Source: Pelobates cultripes (taxonomy: Eukaryota; Chordata; Amphibia; Anura; Pelobatidae). Taken from it: 64,000 nt of DNA. How positions within the stretch are numbered: the first letter of the stretch is position 1; each line of letters starts with the position of its first letter. The notes beneath the pieces were generated by a model. The model was given only the letters and a program-made list of their open reading frames with translations, did no database searches and was not told the origin of the DNA. Positions 24,641-36,514 of this stretch are shown piece by piece. Location of the stretch: contig OW240913.1 of the NCBI GenBank assembly GCA_933207985.1, positions 267,711,848 through 267,775,847 on the forward strand, read 5' to 3'. A program made the position numbers and the translations under genes.

Positions 24641-25094
24641 ACTTATATTAGGTATATACTTTGCTGTACTCTGATTGGCCCATTTTCATACTATTTTATT
24701 TCCATGGAATATTTTTTCCAAATAATTTACCACATGGACGACTGGCTGAACCACATTTTTCAACTGTGCAGAAGACTACAGACTACTGAAAAAAACCCAG
24801 ATTTGGATTCTGCATCTGCCCTGTGTACTTCTATGCTCCCACAAAGACCTTTGCCAGATAATTCAGGCCTCATCAAATGAGGGTCAAATCAAAGTTTCTC
24901 AAATTTCCAGTTTTCACTGAATAATTTGCAAAAGTAAATCATTTAGTCATCTGGTCTTTTTTTTCACCAGCTTGTGCTGAATTTAAAGGAAGGTTTCATT
25001 TTTTTTCATGTATATATTGAAGTTGTTCAATGGTGACATTCATAGGCCTTGTGTACCATACTATTTCTCTAGTACAGCATTACTCCCATGTACA
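24641..25094. other. no gene seen
   Basis: AT-rich spacer between the microsatellite and the Tc1 element. Confidence 0.5.
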
Positions 25095-26039
25095 GGTGAT
25101 ACTCAAAAAATTTGAATATCGTTCAAAAGTTCATTTATTTCAGTAATGCAATGTAAAAGGGGAAACTAATATATGAGATAGACGCATTACATGCAAAGCA
25201 AGATAGTTCAAGCCGTGATTTATCATAAGTGCGATGATTATGGCTTGCAGCTCATGAAAACCCCAAATCCACAATCTCAGTAAATTAGAATATTACATGC
25301 AATCAATAAAACAAGGAGTGTACATAGAACAATATCGGACCTCTGAAAAGTATAAGCATGCATATGGACTCAGTACTTGGTTTGGGCCCCTTTTGCAGCA
25401 ATTACTGTCTCAATGCGACTTGGCATGGAAGCTATCAGCCTGTGGCACTGCTGAGGTGTTATGGAAAACCAGGATGCTTCAATAGCAGCCTTCAGCTCTT
25501 CTGCATTGTTCGGTCTCATGTCTCTCATCTTTCTCTTGGCAATGCCCCATAGATTCTCTATGGGGTTCAGGTCAGGCGAGTTTGCTGGCCAATCAAGCAC
25601 AGTAATCCCATGGTCAGCATCCCCATAAAGCTCGTCTGCGGAAGGAAGCAGGAAGTGCTTCAAAATCTCCTGGTAGACGGCTACGTTGACCCTGGACTTA
25701 ACCCCTTAAGGACACCATTTCAGAAATAAAAGGGAATCATCACGGAATATTTCCATCATGTGTCCTGAAGAGGTTAATGAAGCACAGTGGACCAACACTA
25801 GCAGATGACATGGCTCCCCAAATCAACACAGACTGTGGAAACTTCACACTGGACTTCAAACAGCAGTGTGTGCCTCTCCATTCTTCCTCCAGACTCTGGG
25901 TCCTTGGTTTCCAAATGAGATGCAAAAGTTGCTCTCATCAGAAAAGAGGACTTTGGGCCACTGAACAACAGAGCAGATCTGTTTTTCTTTAGCCCAGGTA
26001 AGATGCTTCTGACGTTGTTTTTTGTTCAGGAGCAGCTTG
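25095..26039 (-). pseudogene. truncated Tc1-like transposon and transposase
   Basis: The left end begins CAGGTGATACTCAAAAAATT, a Tc1 terminal repeat. The minus strand encodes the catalytic end of the transposase: VLDWPANSPDLNPIENLWG (the Glu of the DDE triad) with KRKMRDMRPNN following at 25370-25663, and upstream PQSVLIWGAMSSASVGPLCF at 25790-25925. A TTAA MITE (25698-25777) splits it. The N-terminal half and the right terminal repeat are lost where a minisatellite starts at 26040. Confidence 0.87.
25698..25777 (+). repeat. 80 bp TTAA hairpin MITE inside the Tc1 transposase
   Basis: TTAACCCCTTAAGGACAC at the left pairs with GTGTCCTGAAGAGGTTAA at the right. Without it and one TTAA, the transposase frame reads through. 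It is the same family as the outer element at 36515-36804. Confidence 0.8.
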
Positions 26040-26045
26040 GCAATT

Positions 26046-26625
26046 AGGTCCCCCCCTATTCTAATTTAGGGCCGCCACCCACCGTTCAGGGGTGGGGGCC
26101 AGGGGGGAGGACATTAGGTCCCCCCTTATTAGTATATAGGGCCCCCACCCACTGCTCAGGGGTGGGGGCCAAGGGGAGGACATTAGGTCCCCCCCTTATT
26201 TTAATTTAGGGCCCCCACCCACCGCTCAGGGGTGGGGGCAATGGGGGAGGACATTAGGTGGCACTGCTGAGGTGTTATGGAAAACCAGTATTAGTATTAA
26301 GGGCCCCCACCCATTGCTCAGGGGTGGGGGCCGGGGGGGAGATCAATAGGTCCCCCTATCATTTTACTTAAGGGCCTCCACCTGCCGCTTAGGGGTGGGT
26401 GCCGAGGGGAGGACAGTGGGTCCCCCCATTCTAATTTAGCGCCCCCACCCACCGCTCAGGGGTGGGGGCGAGGGGGAGGACATTAGGTCCCTCCCCTTAT
26501 TAGTATTTAGGGCCCTCACCCACCACTCAGGGGTGGGGGCCGGGGGGGAGAACAATAGGTCCCCCCATTATTTTACTTTAGGGCCCCCACCTGCTGCTCA
26601 GGCACCCGCGTGCTGCGGGTCCGGG
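26046..26625 (+). repeat. 69-70 bp minisatellite, about 8 units
   Basis: Units start AGGTCCCCCC at about 26046, 26116, 26185, 26256 (altered), 26348, 26418, 26485 and 26557. Each contains the palindrome GGGCCCCCACCC...GGGTGGGGGCC. The fourth unit holds a 31 bp insert copied from the neighbouring Tc1 (26258-26288). Confidence 0.9.
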
Positions 26626-26639
26626 CCTGGGAGGGGGGA

Positions 26640-26900
26640 CTTTTTTTTTTTTTTTAACAGTGAGCAGCGCCTGGCTGCTCACTGTTTAATAGACATGCCC
26701 CTACTCGCGGTATAGAGAGTAGGGGCAAAATTTACTAATACTAAGTAATTTTTAGGTCTTTCAGCCTTTTGGCAGATAACTCCCTAATACCGTGGGAATT
26801 AGGGAGTTATCTACTAAGCGGCTGCAAGAGAAGTCCCGAAGTGCCGAAGTTGTCGAAGTTCCGAAGTGTCTAAGTGCCGAATTGCCAAAGTCCCGAAAAT
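26640..26900. repeat. run of three hairpins plus CCGAAGT repeats
   Basis: Hairpins: AACAGTGAGCAGC/GCTGCTCACTGTT (26658-26688), CCCCTACTC/GAGTAGGGG (26698-26726) and GATAACTCCCTAAT/ATTAGGGAGTTATC (26773-26810). A short array of CCGAAGTnn follows (26836-26895). Probably a MITE-like repeat. Confidence 0.6.
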
Positions 26901-28196
26901 TTTCCCCATGCACATGACTAACAGAGAGCATGACACCAAGATGAGTAAAACTATTTTGTTGGAATATTGTAATGTGAGTGGGAATCAAAGAAGTGACAAC
27001 ATTATGTAAATAGCAATCTTCATGACACAATTAGAATCCGATTCAGGCTCAGTCTTCATCATCCAAAACATAGTAATAAGGCATTGTTGGTGCTGGTACA
27101 AATTAAGAATGACAAAAATCAATACAATTAAATTAAATGAACAGTCCAGTTTTAATATCCCAATAATTTAATTTATACAATGTTCTAGTCAAATGGATAT
27201 GTAATGCAACCGACTCGAGAGTTATTACACTTCCAGTTTCCAATAAGAATACTGCTGCCCTGTGGCAGTTCCTTGTTTGTTGTCAATACTATCAAGGAGA
27301 TCAAATGTATTAACATAGCAAAATCTTTAAATTAAATATATCTAATTTAGACGTATAGAAGAAAATGGTTGGATTTCTTTTAGCATGCTGAGGTGTTATT
27401 TTGTTTCATTGTGAAATACTTAAATTCTATCTGTAGTCATCCTAATTTATCATTGTCAATTTTAAGCAGCGTATACACACTTGTAGAAGGTAAATTTATA
27501 TCACAGTGGGAATAATAATTTAGCAGAAAACCTTTTATTTTGTATGATTTTTTTATTCCATGTAAAGTTCATATATATTCTGATATTTAGAACATAGAGC
27601 CCAGAGCACAAATCAAACAAGGTGTGCCGTCTAGAATAAAATCATCATTATACCACATTCCTGTCTGCTGAAATTCTATATTATAAATATTGAAAAGATT
27701 GTTTCGGTGGACAAGGTTCTTTCCTATGGCACAGGCACCAGACAACTGGCGTTCAAATAAGTGCCACAAACCTTTCTCCAATTCTGATTGAGTTATATTA
27801 TGTATGTCCCTGCATCACACAAAGGCAACACAAAGAATAATGTGTCAGTTCAGAGATCCTAAATTTTTTACTAATGACCATGCCTTGGTAATAATTACTC
27901 TTCGTAATAGCAATTGGCAGGAGAAAAGGAGATGTAGTCGTCACCAATTCTTCCTCACTTCCATATTTTTTGTTCTCCAGGCATGTAAGGAGCCACTTTA
28001 TTACCGCATTCTTGCACCTAAATGTGAAGGCCAGGTTTCCTAAACCTTTTGCACATTTTGCAGGAGATTCTATATCCCTTAACTGAGCATTGGATATTTA
28101 TGTTACACATAATGGCTGGTGGAAAAAAAGTAAAGGAGCCAGATCATGTTAATGTTCTAATTTTGCCAATTTTTCAAGGAGACACAGAACACAAAC
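26901..28196. other. no gene seen
   Basis: AT-rich; no recognised element. Confidence 0.5.
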
Positions 28197-28215
28197 TTGT
28201 CTTATGTGTATCTTT

Positions 28216-29527
28216 TGGATCATTTTTTTTTTAATTTTATTCTTTATTTTTGCTGTGCTTAAATTTAGAAACAGGCTTGCAATGCCAAGACAGCCGGAGC
28301 AAGCAATTCAGTAATAATCATTATCATGGCAGAGAAAACAGCACATTTTTATATATTAGAGAAAACAGGCTATAAACAAACTAGAACATGGATAGCTATG
28401 ATTAAGTAGTTCATCGACAAAATTAATAAGGGTAAGCATAATACTTCAGTGTGTTAACAAACAAAATCATGAAACAAATCAGAGTGTACAACTGACAGTA
28501 TGATTGATCAAGGCAGTGTGGTGTAATAGTATATTGGTCATATAGCTAAGGCAGGTAGATTGTAATACCACTGGGTAGCAGAAGATCAAAGGGAGGTACC
28601 TAATATTAAAAGGTATTGAGCTGAATGGCATAGCTGGCCAAGCAGCTGTCAAGAATAAATAATAAATCATCTTATGCCTCCTCTTATGCCCTCCTATATT
28701 TGGGATAAGAGGAGGTAGGCCATCCAGCTGGGTTTTCCTGCAATTACCACTCCAGGCATTGTAGGTGGCTGGTGCCTCATGCCCCTAGATCCGCCATTTC
28801 CTGGAGGCTGAATCTTGACCCCGCTGGGGTCTCCATGAATCGGCTGCCCATGAGGGTGTATGAACAGCTTCCCGGACATCTCCCCAGGTGGGGCCCAAGA
28901 CCAGAAGATGTATTACATGATATATTCATTGGAGCAGCATGCGGGCTGAGTCCCTGAAGGGCCCTAGGCTCAGAGGAAGGACGGCGGGCTATAACGGTGG
29001 CTTGCTGTAGTAAGTCCGCTGACTTAGCAGGGTTACGAGGGGTGCTGCTGATGCGGCACAAGAACGCCTGGCAGAACGCTTCAAATCATGCTTCAAATTG
29101 CTTCCTCCATTCCCAGCCTCCAGACCTTGCTTCTTCATTTGTTCAAGTAGAGTAGTATGCGTGGCGGCCATCTTGGCTACACCACGTGGCTGTCGGGTCA
29201 GCTAAAATCTGCTCAAGGTTAGTGGAGAAGTTAGTTGCCCCAGTGGGGAGGGACGGGGGGAGGGGCTGCAACGAACTGTAATGAGGTGCTGTCCCTGGGC
29301 CAGAAGATTGGCTGCTTCTCCTAGCCGGCGGCCCAAAACCTTCAGTAGGCCCAGAGTCAGACGTGTGATTCGGTTATATTTCAGCATAGCTTACCGAGTT
29401 GTCGGTCTGCTGCCAGTACGGGGCTCCTGTTAACGAGGTTTCAGGATGTGGAAGCCGAATTGTGACACACGTCAGCAGGAGCTAATGAGAGACACGTCCG
29501 GCCATGTTGGTTCTCAGGCACCACCCC
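28216..29527 (-). mobile_element. short L1-like retroposon A (1.31 kb) with target duplication
   Basis: On the minus strand it starts GGGGTGGTGCCTGAGAACC, carries ATGGCCGG near its start and later CAAGATGGCCGCC, and ends in a poly(A) (the T run at about 28222). Flanks 28197-28215 and 29528-29546 (TTGTCTYATGTRTATCTTT) match at 17 of 19 positions, the mark of LINE-type insertion. A short frame MAATHTTLLEQMKKQG (29171 down) stops after 60 codons. No RT is present, so it would depend on L1 enzymes (inference). Confidence 0.72.
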
Positions 29528-29546
29528 TTGTCTCATGTATATCTTT

Positions 29547-29869
29547 CAAATGCATTGGATTTTTATAAAAAATTAAACTACCACAAGTGGAATTTACTGT
29601 TCCTTCTCCTAATTACTTTGTGCTTTTTAAAATAAAATAAAATGAGAAGTGAAGCGCCTTAAAATTAGTGCAATATTTATACTAGATTTCTCTAGAGTAG
29701 TGGGACTAAATGTTAAGGGAGCAGGACTCTGTGGCCTAAATGTTATATACTTTCTTTCCTCATTATTTATAATACACAATACCAGAAAACCGGTTACTAT
29801 GATGCAAAAGAGAGAAAACATAGGGCAATATTGCCATACACAAGATGTTATTGAAAATTGTAAAGATGC
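29547..29869. other. no gene seen
   Basis: AT-rich spacer. Frames overlap on both strands and match no family. Confidence 0.5.
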
Positions 29870-30640
29870 ACTCACAAACCCCAATTGATTGAAGGCTTAT
29901 CAGTATGGTGTAAAATATATTTGTATCGATATCACAGCATATAGGAGAGAAATGAAAAAATAATAGTGCAGAGTTTCTATGGCAAAATAAACCTTTTAAT
30001 ACATATTGCACTTACAAGATAAAATCAATTCGTAGGCATATCACCAGGAGGTAGCTCAGTATAGGAAGCAGGAACTCCCTCAACGATGTTGTAGATAAGT
30101 GAGATCCTTCTGGTAGTGCCACGAATCAGACAGTATAAAAATAACATTAAAAAAACTCTGAACAGTATAAGAACTACAGCCCTACGTGTTTCGTTCAATT
30201 ACTGAACTTCCTCAGGGGAAACAAAGTATCAATAACTCTCCTTGTGCTCATCTAATTAAACAATAGTCCGTAATGCATTTAAATATAGGTGAAAATTCCC
30301 GCGGGTTTGTTGACAGCCTATCATCACATAGCTCTTGCAGCTGTGTTCTATTCTGCTGCGATGAGCGTTTCAAGCCTCTTTCTCATGTGAAAAATCTTTG
30401 CCGTCGGCTGTATGACGTCATGATTTGCCGCCAGATATGCGGTCCACTGTTATGAATGCGTACCATTCGCATTCTGAAGAAAAGTCCATATAGTACAAAG
30501 TAAAAGCGATACAAAGATGTGTGTTCAAAATACAGGATCAATCATCAACTATATCAGAAATAAAGGAAAATGGCCAAAAGATAATACTTTGAATACCATA
30601 TGTGTAAATAGACATCAAAAGTGTGTGACACAGCCGACAT
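29870..30640 (-). mobile_element. Penelope-derived terminal sequence
   Basis: There is no protein code. The minus strand carries a hammerhead-like motif (30184-30215), and the flanking text (GATGCACTCACAAACCCC, TGACGTCATGATTTGCC) resembles PLE end regions. Boundaries are approximate. Confidence 0.5.
30184..30215 (-). ncRNA. hammerhead-ribozyme-like motif
   Basis: The minus strand reads CTGAGGA, a perfect 5 bp stem II (GTTCA with TGAAC), then GAAAC and ACGTAGGGC. Both conserved boxes are intact, which makes it the best-formed hammerhead core in the window. Confidence 0.6.
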
Positions 30641-30910
30641 ATAATCGAGAGACATGGTGGCAAGATGTGTAGACATCCTGCCACCAGGTCAGACTAGGTC
30701 AGACCATCTCCAAAGGGCAAATCTTGTGGGGCTTTCCCAATATACAGTGGTTAGCACCTACCAATTGTGGTGTAAAAAAGGACAACCAATGAACCGGCAA
30801 ATAGTGAAAGACACATGTGACACTCCAAGGTCCTTGATGGTGCATTTATTAGAGGATAAGTCTCCTCACAAATAAGTGCAACGTTTCGGCACTATGTAGC
30901 CTTCATCATG
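30641..30910 (-). mobile_element. second Penelope-derived terminal sequence
   Basis: It contains the minus-strand motif ATGATGA, AGGC...GCC stem, GAAACGTTGCAC at 30879-30910, a form common at PLE ends. The rest is non-coding. Confidence 0.45.
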
Positions 30911-31560
30911 CATGATGAAAGGCAACATAGAGCCTTCAATGTGGACGTCAGTCTCAAACTGGATAATGGAGCAATGAAAGAAGTTTGCCTGGTCTGATGA
31001 ATCAGGTTTTCTTTTAGATCAGGTGAATAGCCAGTGCGTGTGCATCGTTTACCTAGGGTAGAGATGGAAGCAGAATGCACTATAGGAAGAAGGCAGGGCC
31101 GACAAAGGCAGTGTTATGCTCTGGGTTAATGTCCCGCTGGAAAACCTTGGATCCTGGCATTTGTGTGGATGTTACTTTGACACGTACCAGGTCAAGAGAT
31201 TATTGTAGACCACATGCACTCCTTTCTGGCAATGGTAGTGGAAGTGGCCTCTTTTAGCATTGTAAAGCAGCCTGCCACACTGCAAAAACAATGTTCAAGT
31301 ATGGGTTTAGGAACATGACAAATAGTTCAAGGTGTTGCCTCCAAATTCTCCAGATCTTAATCCCATTGAGCATCAGTGGGATGTGCAGGAACAACAAATT
31401 TGGACCAATGTAGGCTTCACTTGCACCTTAATAGACTTAAAGAACTGCTGCTAATGTCTTGGTGCCAGATACCACATGACACATTCAGAGGACTTGTGGA
31501 GTCCATGCATCAGACCTGGTTAGCCGGGGGACCTACAAAATATTAGGGATGTGACTTTAC
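30911..31560 (+). pseudogene. Tc1-like transposase remnant
   Basis: The plus strand retains WSDESGF near 30989 (first catalytic Asp) and PPNSPDLNPIEHQWDV-like text near 31340-31390 (catalytic Glu), with stops and frameshifts between. Terminal repeats were not identified. It is a different Tc1 lineage from the elements at 25095 and 46553. Confidence 0.72.
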
Positions 31561-31630
31561 TGTTGTGACTGTTCAGTGTACATACCTATTTCAAATGCAA
31601 TACTACAGTCAAAGACTTTAAACCCATATT

Positions 31631-33082
31631 TTTTTATTTTTTTTGTGTGCAGATAGGTACAACAGTGCTTATATTGCCACAACAGCATTCACAAGCACAT
31701 TTGTAAAAAGCATGGGGTAACATAAATATGGCATAGAATTTGCATATTTTTCTGATATTTTGTGACTCAATATATAAACATTGTAATATAAGCAAGTGTA
31801 GGTAAATATGTCAGTGTATCGACAACATTGAGCTTGGAAATAAACAAGCTGTTCCAACTGACAGTAGGGTGAGAGAGTTACACGAGTAAAGAGTATATGA
31901 AAGCTATGCATATTGACAGGTACTCATTATCTAGAGTAGGCATAGAAATTAAAACAGGACTACCCTGTTAATTGTAGAATGTAGCTAGCTAGGTTCAGGC
32001 ATAGACATTGAGTAGAGGATAATAGGTATATACATGCTTGGCAGTAATAGTGGGTTTAATAGTGTTAGTACCACTTGGTGCCCCTGGTGTTAGAAGGTAT
32101 GTATAGACTACAGCTGGCCCTTCCCTGAACTAATGAAATGACAGTGTGATATTAGAGTCCATGGCTACAGGGGAAAATAGGTCTGTGATGTACTAATCTG
32201 ATGCCTGTAGATGGAGCTTCAGCGACACCTGTGTGCAGAGTTATGATGGGCAGCGGTGGGGGACAGCTGCTATTCCATGTTGCCTCTTCAGGGTGTACGT
32301 CCTTGTTGACCGTAGACATGGAGTCTCCGGATTTCCACTCCTCCCGCTGCGGGCTTTTCTGAGCCAACTCTCCCTGGCGGCGTGTTTCATTCCCATATGG
32401 ATAGCCTTTACTGGATTGCCGCGTGGATGCACATCAGCGGGGCCGGAAGGTAAGTTTACCTCGAGGCTCTGTCTTCTTCAGCCTTCTTTTCCTCTGCCTC
32501 AGTGCTGTAGTTGCATGTGGGGTAGGCTTTGGAGACGCCAACCGGTCTCGGTTGCACGGACCTCCATGCGAGGTAATCGCTGCTCGGACATTGATTTTCT
32601 CCCAGAATTGGGCACAGATGCTGTCAAATTTCAGCATTAGCAGGTCCAGGTGAGGCTAGGCAGGTTTTGAGGCAATTATTGTGGCAGTGGCCATGTTGGT
32701 GAGTAGGCTGTAGCTGCAGGTATGTGCTGGGTAGGAATGGACCGGGCAATTAGTCCAATTAGCATGGCACTGGGGAACAGGATAACCTCCACCAATCCAA
32801 AGGGGGCTGGGGGGAAGTAGGCCCAATTGAGACCCAGAACAGGCTCTGACAGAGGATCAGCCGCCTCCTCCACCCAGCACTCCCACATAGGCCCCAAGAC
32901 AGTCGGGCGCAGTCCACAACAGCCTGGACCAAGAGATGCAAACCAGAACTTCAGCTTAGTGTTTTGTAAGAGTACGAGGGTTCGTTCTGCCAGATGCTGT
33001 ATGATTTAGCAGTTCAGGCTTAGGCTGAGGAGCTCCAGCCATGTGCGTCTTGCTCGGTTGGCTGTCAGGCCCTGCCCATTAG
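31631..33082 (-). mobile_element. short L1-like retroposon B (about 1.45 kb)
   Basis: Read on the minus strand it begins GGGCAGGGCCTGACAGCC and carries GTGGAGGTTATCCTGTTCCCCA and CAACATGGCCACTGCC. It ends in a T-run on the plus strand at 31629-31643. CCATATTTT at both flanks may be a target duplication. The GGTTATCC block and the ATGGC block are shared with copies C and D. Confidence 0.62.
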
Positions 33083-33374
33083 CCATATTTTAAAAAGGTG
33101 TTCAGGAACATAAACAAAAACAAATGATGGGTGTATCTATTTTTTGAAGCCAAGCAACAATATAAAATACAAATAAATATAAAGAAAAAGAATAACAATA
33201 AAAAGAAATACAAATACAGCATATGAATTGCAGTTACTTGGAGCAGTACTGGACCTGGCAAGCTTCCTATATTAAAATATATACCCAGTATCTATCCCTG
33301 TGAGAGGAAACAAATAAATAAATTGTAAGCAACTGAAATAAAAGTATATATTTTTTTTAAAACATTTTTCTTCC

Positions 33375-34902
33375 TTTTCATTTTTTTTTTTTTATATTCT
33401 TTATTTTTTTATTGTGCATGGGTAATATTCGCATGACAGTAATGCCACAACAGCATTCTTAGACAATTTGAACATACAGGTTTTTGACTGTTAGGTAGCA
33501 TTTAGATGGTACGCACATGTTTTTAGATTAATACAACAGGCTAGTTACATGCTGGTTAGTTACAATTAATTATTTTGTCGCTTGGTAACAATAGCTTAAG
33601 ATTAATAGTTATAGTGAGCGTCATCGCTTTAGCTTCGGACCCTTGGTCTAGTTACACTTAACTATGCATAAATGAGGGATATATATTTCGACCAGTAACA
33701 GCCTGTCTAACTAATCATATCCTACAGTAAGGAAGCCTTTAGTTCACACGTCAAATATTGCATCAATCGTTAGTTAAATCGCATTAATGAAATGAGCTAA
33801 ATAAGCTTATTCAGATCCTGCATTTGTTATAGTAGTTAAACAAAGATTAGACATGCTTTTGTGGGTCCAGTAAATCACAGTTATCTAAAGATAGGCTGGT
33901 TAGATTGACAAGATGTGTACTCAAGTTTACAGGGTGATCTATAGGCAAGCTTGTGGATGGAGTGTATCACCAGGTGGCAGATCTCATACGATAATGGCAC
34001 AGAGCTCCTGAGGGTAAAATGGTTGCAGGTAAGACAGTCTCGGTAGTAGGTAGTCCCTCTATAGATGGGTGAAAGATATCCCCTTCAGCTACAGATTCGT
34101 TGTGCCAGGGTGCCAGTTGCTGGGTGCTGGGCTAGTTCTCTGCTGTGTGTGAGGATCTCCCCGACAACAGGGGTTTGGGTGGTTGCTCGTCTGCTTCTCC
34201 ACGTGCTGGAAAGCCCCACGGTGCGGTAGTGGTTGCGGGCGGCTGATGTATCTGTAGGACGTCTTGTTTCCCTGCCCGGGGGAGGGAGGAAGTGCCAGGA
34301 CCCCGCGGGAGGCCACTGAGAGTTCAGTCATAGTAGAGGTGGGTGGCTTGTTGGGGTTCGAGGGTGCTTGCAGATGGATGACTGCAGTAAGGATCTGTGC
34401 CGTGGGTGCATACAGTCTGCCTTTTGTGCTGCCGATGTGGTTAAATAGCCTGTGGAGGCTCTGGTCTTGACGCCATCGCACATGGCCTCCGCCATCTTGG
34501 TTCCAGTGCCTGGCTTGTGGGTCTTGGCGGCCCTTGCGGTGGTCGGGTCCTGAGGGTGGGGACCGGGATAACCCCCCGGTCCAGAGGGGGGGGGTACGGG
34601 GCCAGTTCCCCGTGGGTCTGACTCTGAACGCTGAAAAACAGGCGGCGGGGCAGTGGCCATCCGCCCTGCTCACCGTCGGAGTAGGCCTCGATAATGTCAG
34701 TGAGGAATCCTCCTCCAGGGGACTGAAGCCCGTTGGGCCAGCCTCACCCTGGATCCAGGGCTCTCTGCCCGCTGAGGGCCACCGTTGCCGGCTGGTTTTG
34801 TATCAGAAATCATAGTTTTATAGCCTGTTTGGTCTTAGGCTGCAGGAGCTGGTCTCGCTTGCGACCATTCAGCTCGGCGGTCCGGCCCCGCCCCCTCCAT
34901 AG
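33375..34902 (-). mobile_element. short L1-like retroposon C (about 1.53 kb)
   Basis: The minus strand starts GGGGGCGGGGCCGGACC and carries CAAGATGGCGGAGGCC and GGGTTATCCCGGTCCCCAC. It ends in poly(A) (plus-strand T run 33379-33392). Flanks ACATTTTTCTTCC (33362) and ACATTTCTCTTAC (34903) form a likely 13 bp duplication. A proline-rich 194-codon minus frame (34089-34673) has no domain I can name, and copies B and D do not keep it open. Confidence 0.66.
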
Positions 34903-34920
34903 ACATTTCTCTTACATATT

Positions 34921-35299
34921 CTATAATCCTTTTACATATATATTATTCTATATGTTCTTTATATGTGTTTTCCCATGTATTGTATATGCATGTATATTAT
35001 GTTGCCACTTTGCCTTTGCATTGTCCATACCATTGCAGCCATATACACACACATGCACACATATACACTCTAATACACGCACGTGCATACACAGAAACAC
35101 ACACATTGAAAAATACAATGTGCCTGAGATTGTGTGCTTTACATGGGGGAATACTTGTGTGAATGTATGTCTCTGTGAGCATGTGTATTTTTGTGTCTGG
35201 GACCGTATGTGTGTGAGGTAGCTGCTTGTGGTGTGTGTAGGGGGGCTGCCATTGTATATTGTGTTTATGGCAAAGCTATGTTTCATGTGTATAATGAAT
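34921..35299. other. no gene seen; CA-rich patch
   Basis: ACACACATGCACAC-type microsatellite at 35041-35105, then T/G-rich DNA. Frames on both strands reflect the CA repeat. Confidence 0.6.
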
Positions 35300-35700
35300 G
35301 ACTTCAGGGATGACTGTGACAGGGTGAGTAAATGGGTAACTGTAGCAATGTTGACAGGGCAGGGGGGTAACAGTGTGTGTGGAAGATGACCGTGTGGGAG
35401 AGGTAATGACAGTGTACAGTGGGGGGTGACAGTGTGCAGTGGGGGGTGACAGTGTACAGAGGGGGGGGTGACAGTGTACAGTGGGGGGTGACAGTGTGCA
35501 GTGGAGGCTGTGTTTTAGTGACCAACCTACCCACACTGAAATACCTTTTTTATCTAGTAATTAATTCCCTGGTGGTCCGGTGGTCTCCCTCTCTGTAGAT
35601 CCCGGTGGTCTCCCTCCCTGGCCACTATGCCCTCTTCCAGTGTCGAGCCCGGTGACAGTCAGACCAGTTTGATTTCTTACTGTGGCCGGCGACTCTCCAG
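35300..35700 (+). repeat. GTGACAGTGTACAGTGGGG minisatellite and flank
   Basis: About seven 19-20 bp units lie at 35310-35510. The flank TAGTGACCAACCTACCCACA continues to TGGTCTCCCTCCCTGG. The segment 35385-35620 is duplicated inside the hAT element at 39375-39550. Confidence 0.8.
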
Positions 35701-36394
35701 AACCCCACTAAAGTTACACGAAAGCCAGTAGCTTATTTGCGGAGAGCGATCTGTTGATTCTCTCAGTCAATGAGTTGACCTGTAAGTCTAAGCAAGAGTT
35801 CCAGCTCTCCTGTAGCTTTAGTGAATGTGGAAGGCGGTTCCCAGCAAGCCCTAGGTAAGATGTCAAACTGTTCCAAAACATACTGCAGTGGTTATGGTGC
35901 TGTTGGAGGGTTCCTTTAAAGGGACATTTAAGATAAATCAGCATTATTTTTTAAATTGATTAGGGATTGAAGAACATCCTCTTGGCAGTAAAGCTAACAG
36001 CCAGTAGGACCTTTTGATTCACTCAACTTTCACCAGAAGTAAAGAGCTTCTGCTGAGAAGCAATAATTGGTGTTTCCCTGTGATAAAACTTTCAATACAT
36101 TTAAATCCACAAAGGGGACTGTAGTGGTTATAGTGCAATGAGTTCCATGACAAACCCCGCCCCTGCCCCACCATTGCAAGTAGTCTGGCAGTGCAGGACT
36201 AAGCTCATTTGCTGAGCGTGAGCAGCTGACCCTTTCAGCCAATGAGTTAGCCCTGCATTCCGTGGCTGAGCTTAGAAGAGCTCCCTTCAAAATAGTGGAG
36301 GCGGAGAGATGCGACCGGCGAACCCAAGATAAGAACGCAAACCAATATAATACAGTGTGATAAGTGGTCATGGTATTGGAGTGTTCCTTTAAAC
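35700..36394 (+). repeat. two MITE right halves
   Basis: Two related blocks end GGAGGGTTCCTTTAA (about 35919) and GGAGTGTTCCTTTAA (about 36393). Both carry TCAGCCAATGAGTTAG-like and AGTGGTTATGGTGCT-like text. Left ends were not found. Confidence 0.5.
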
Positions 36395-36514
36395 TGGGAA
36401 AATGATGGAAGTGAGCATCGACACATTTTTTCCTAATGTAATGAAGAACAGGCTGCACACCTACCATTAACCAAACTCCTTTTTTGGGGGGAATTGGATA
36501 GTAGCAGTGTAATA

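Noticed and set aside
34089..34673. 194-codon proline-rich minus-strand frame
   Set aside because: It overlaps another open frame, lies in retroposon C and has no recognisable domain. It is not open in the related copies, so it is not listed as a gene.
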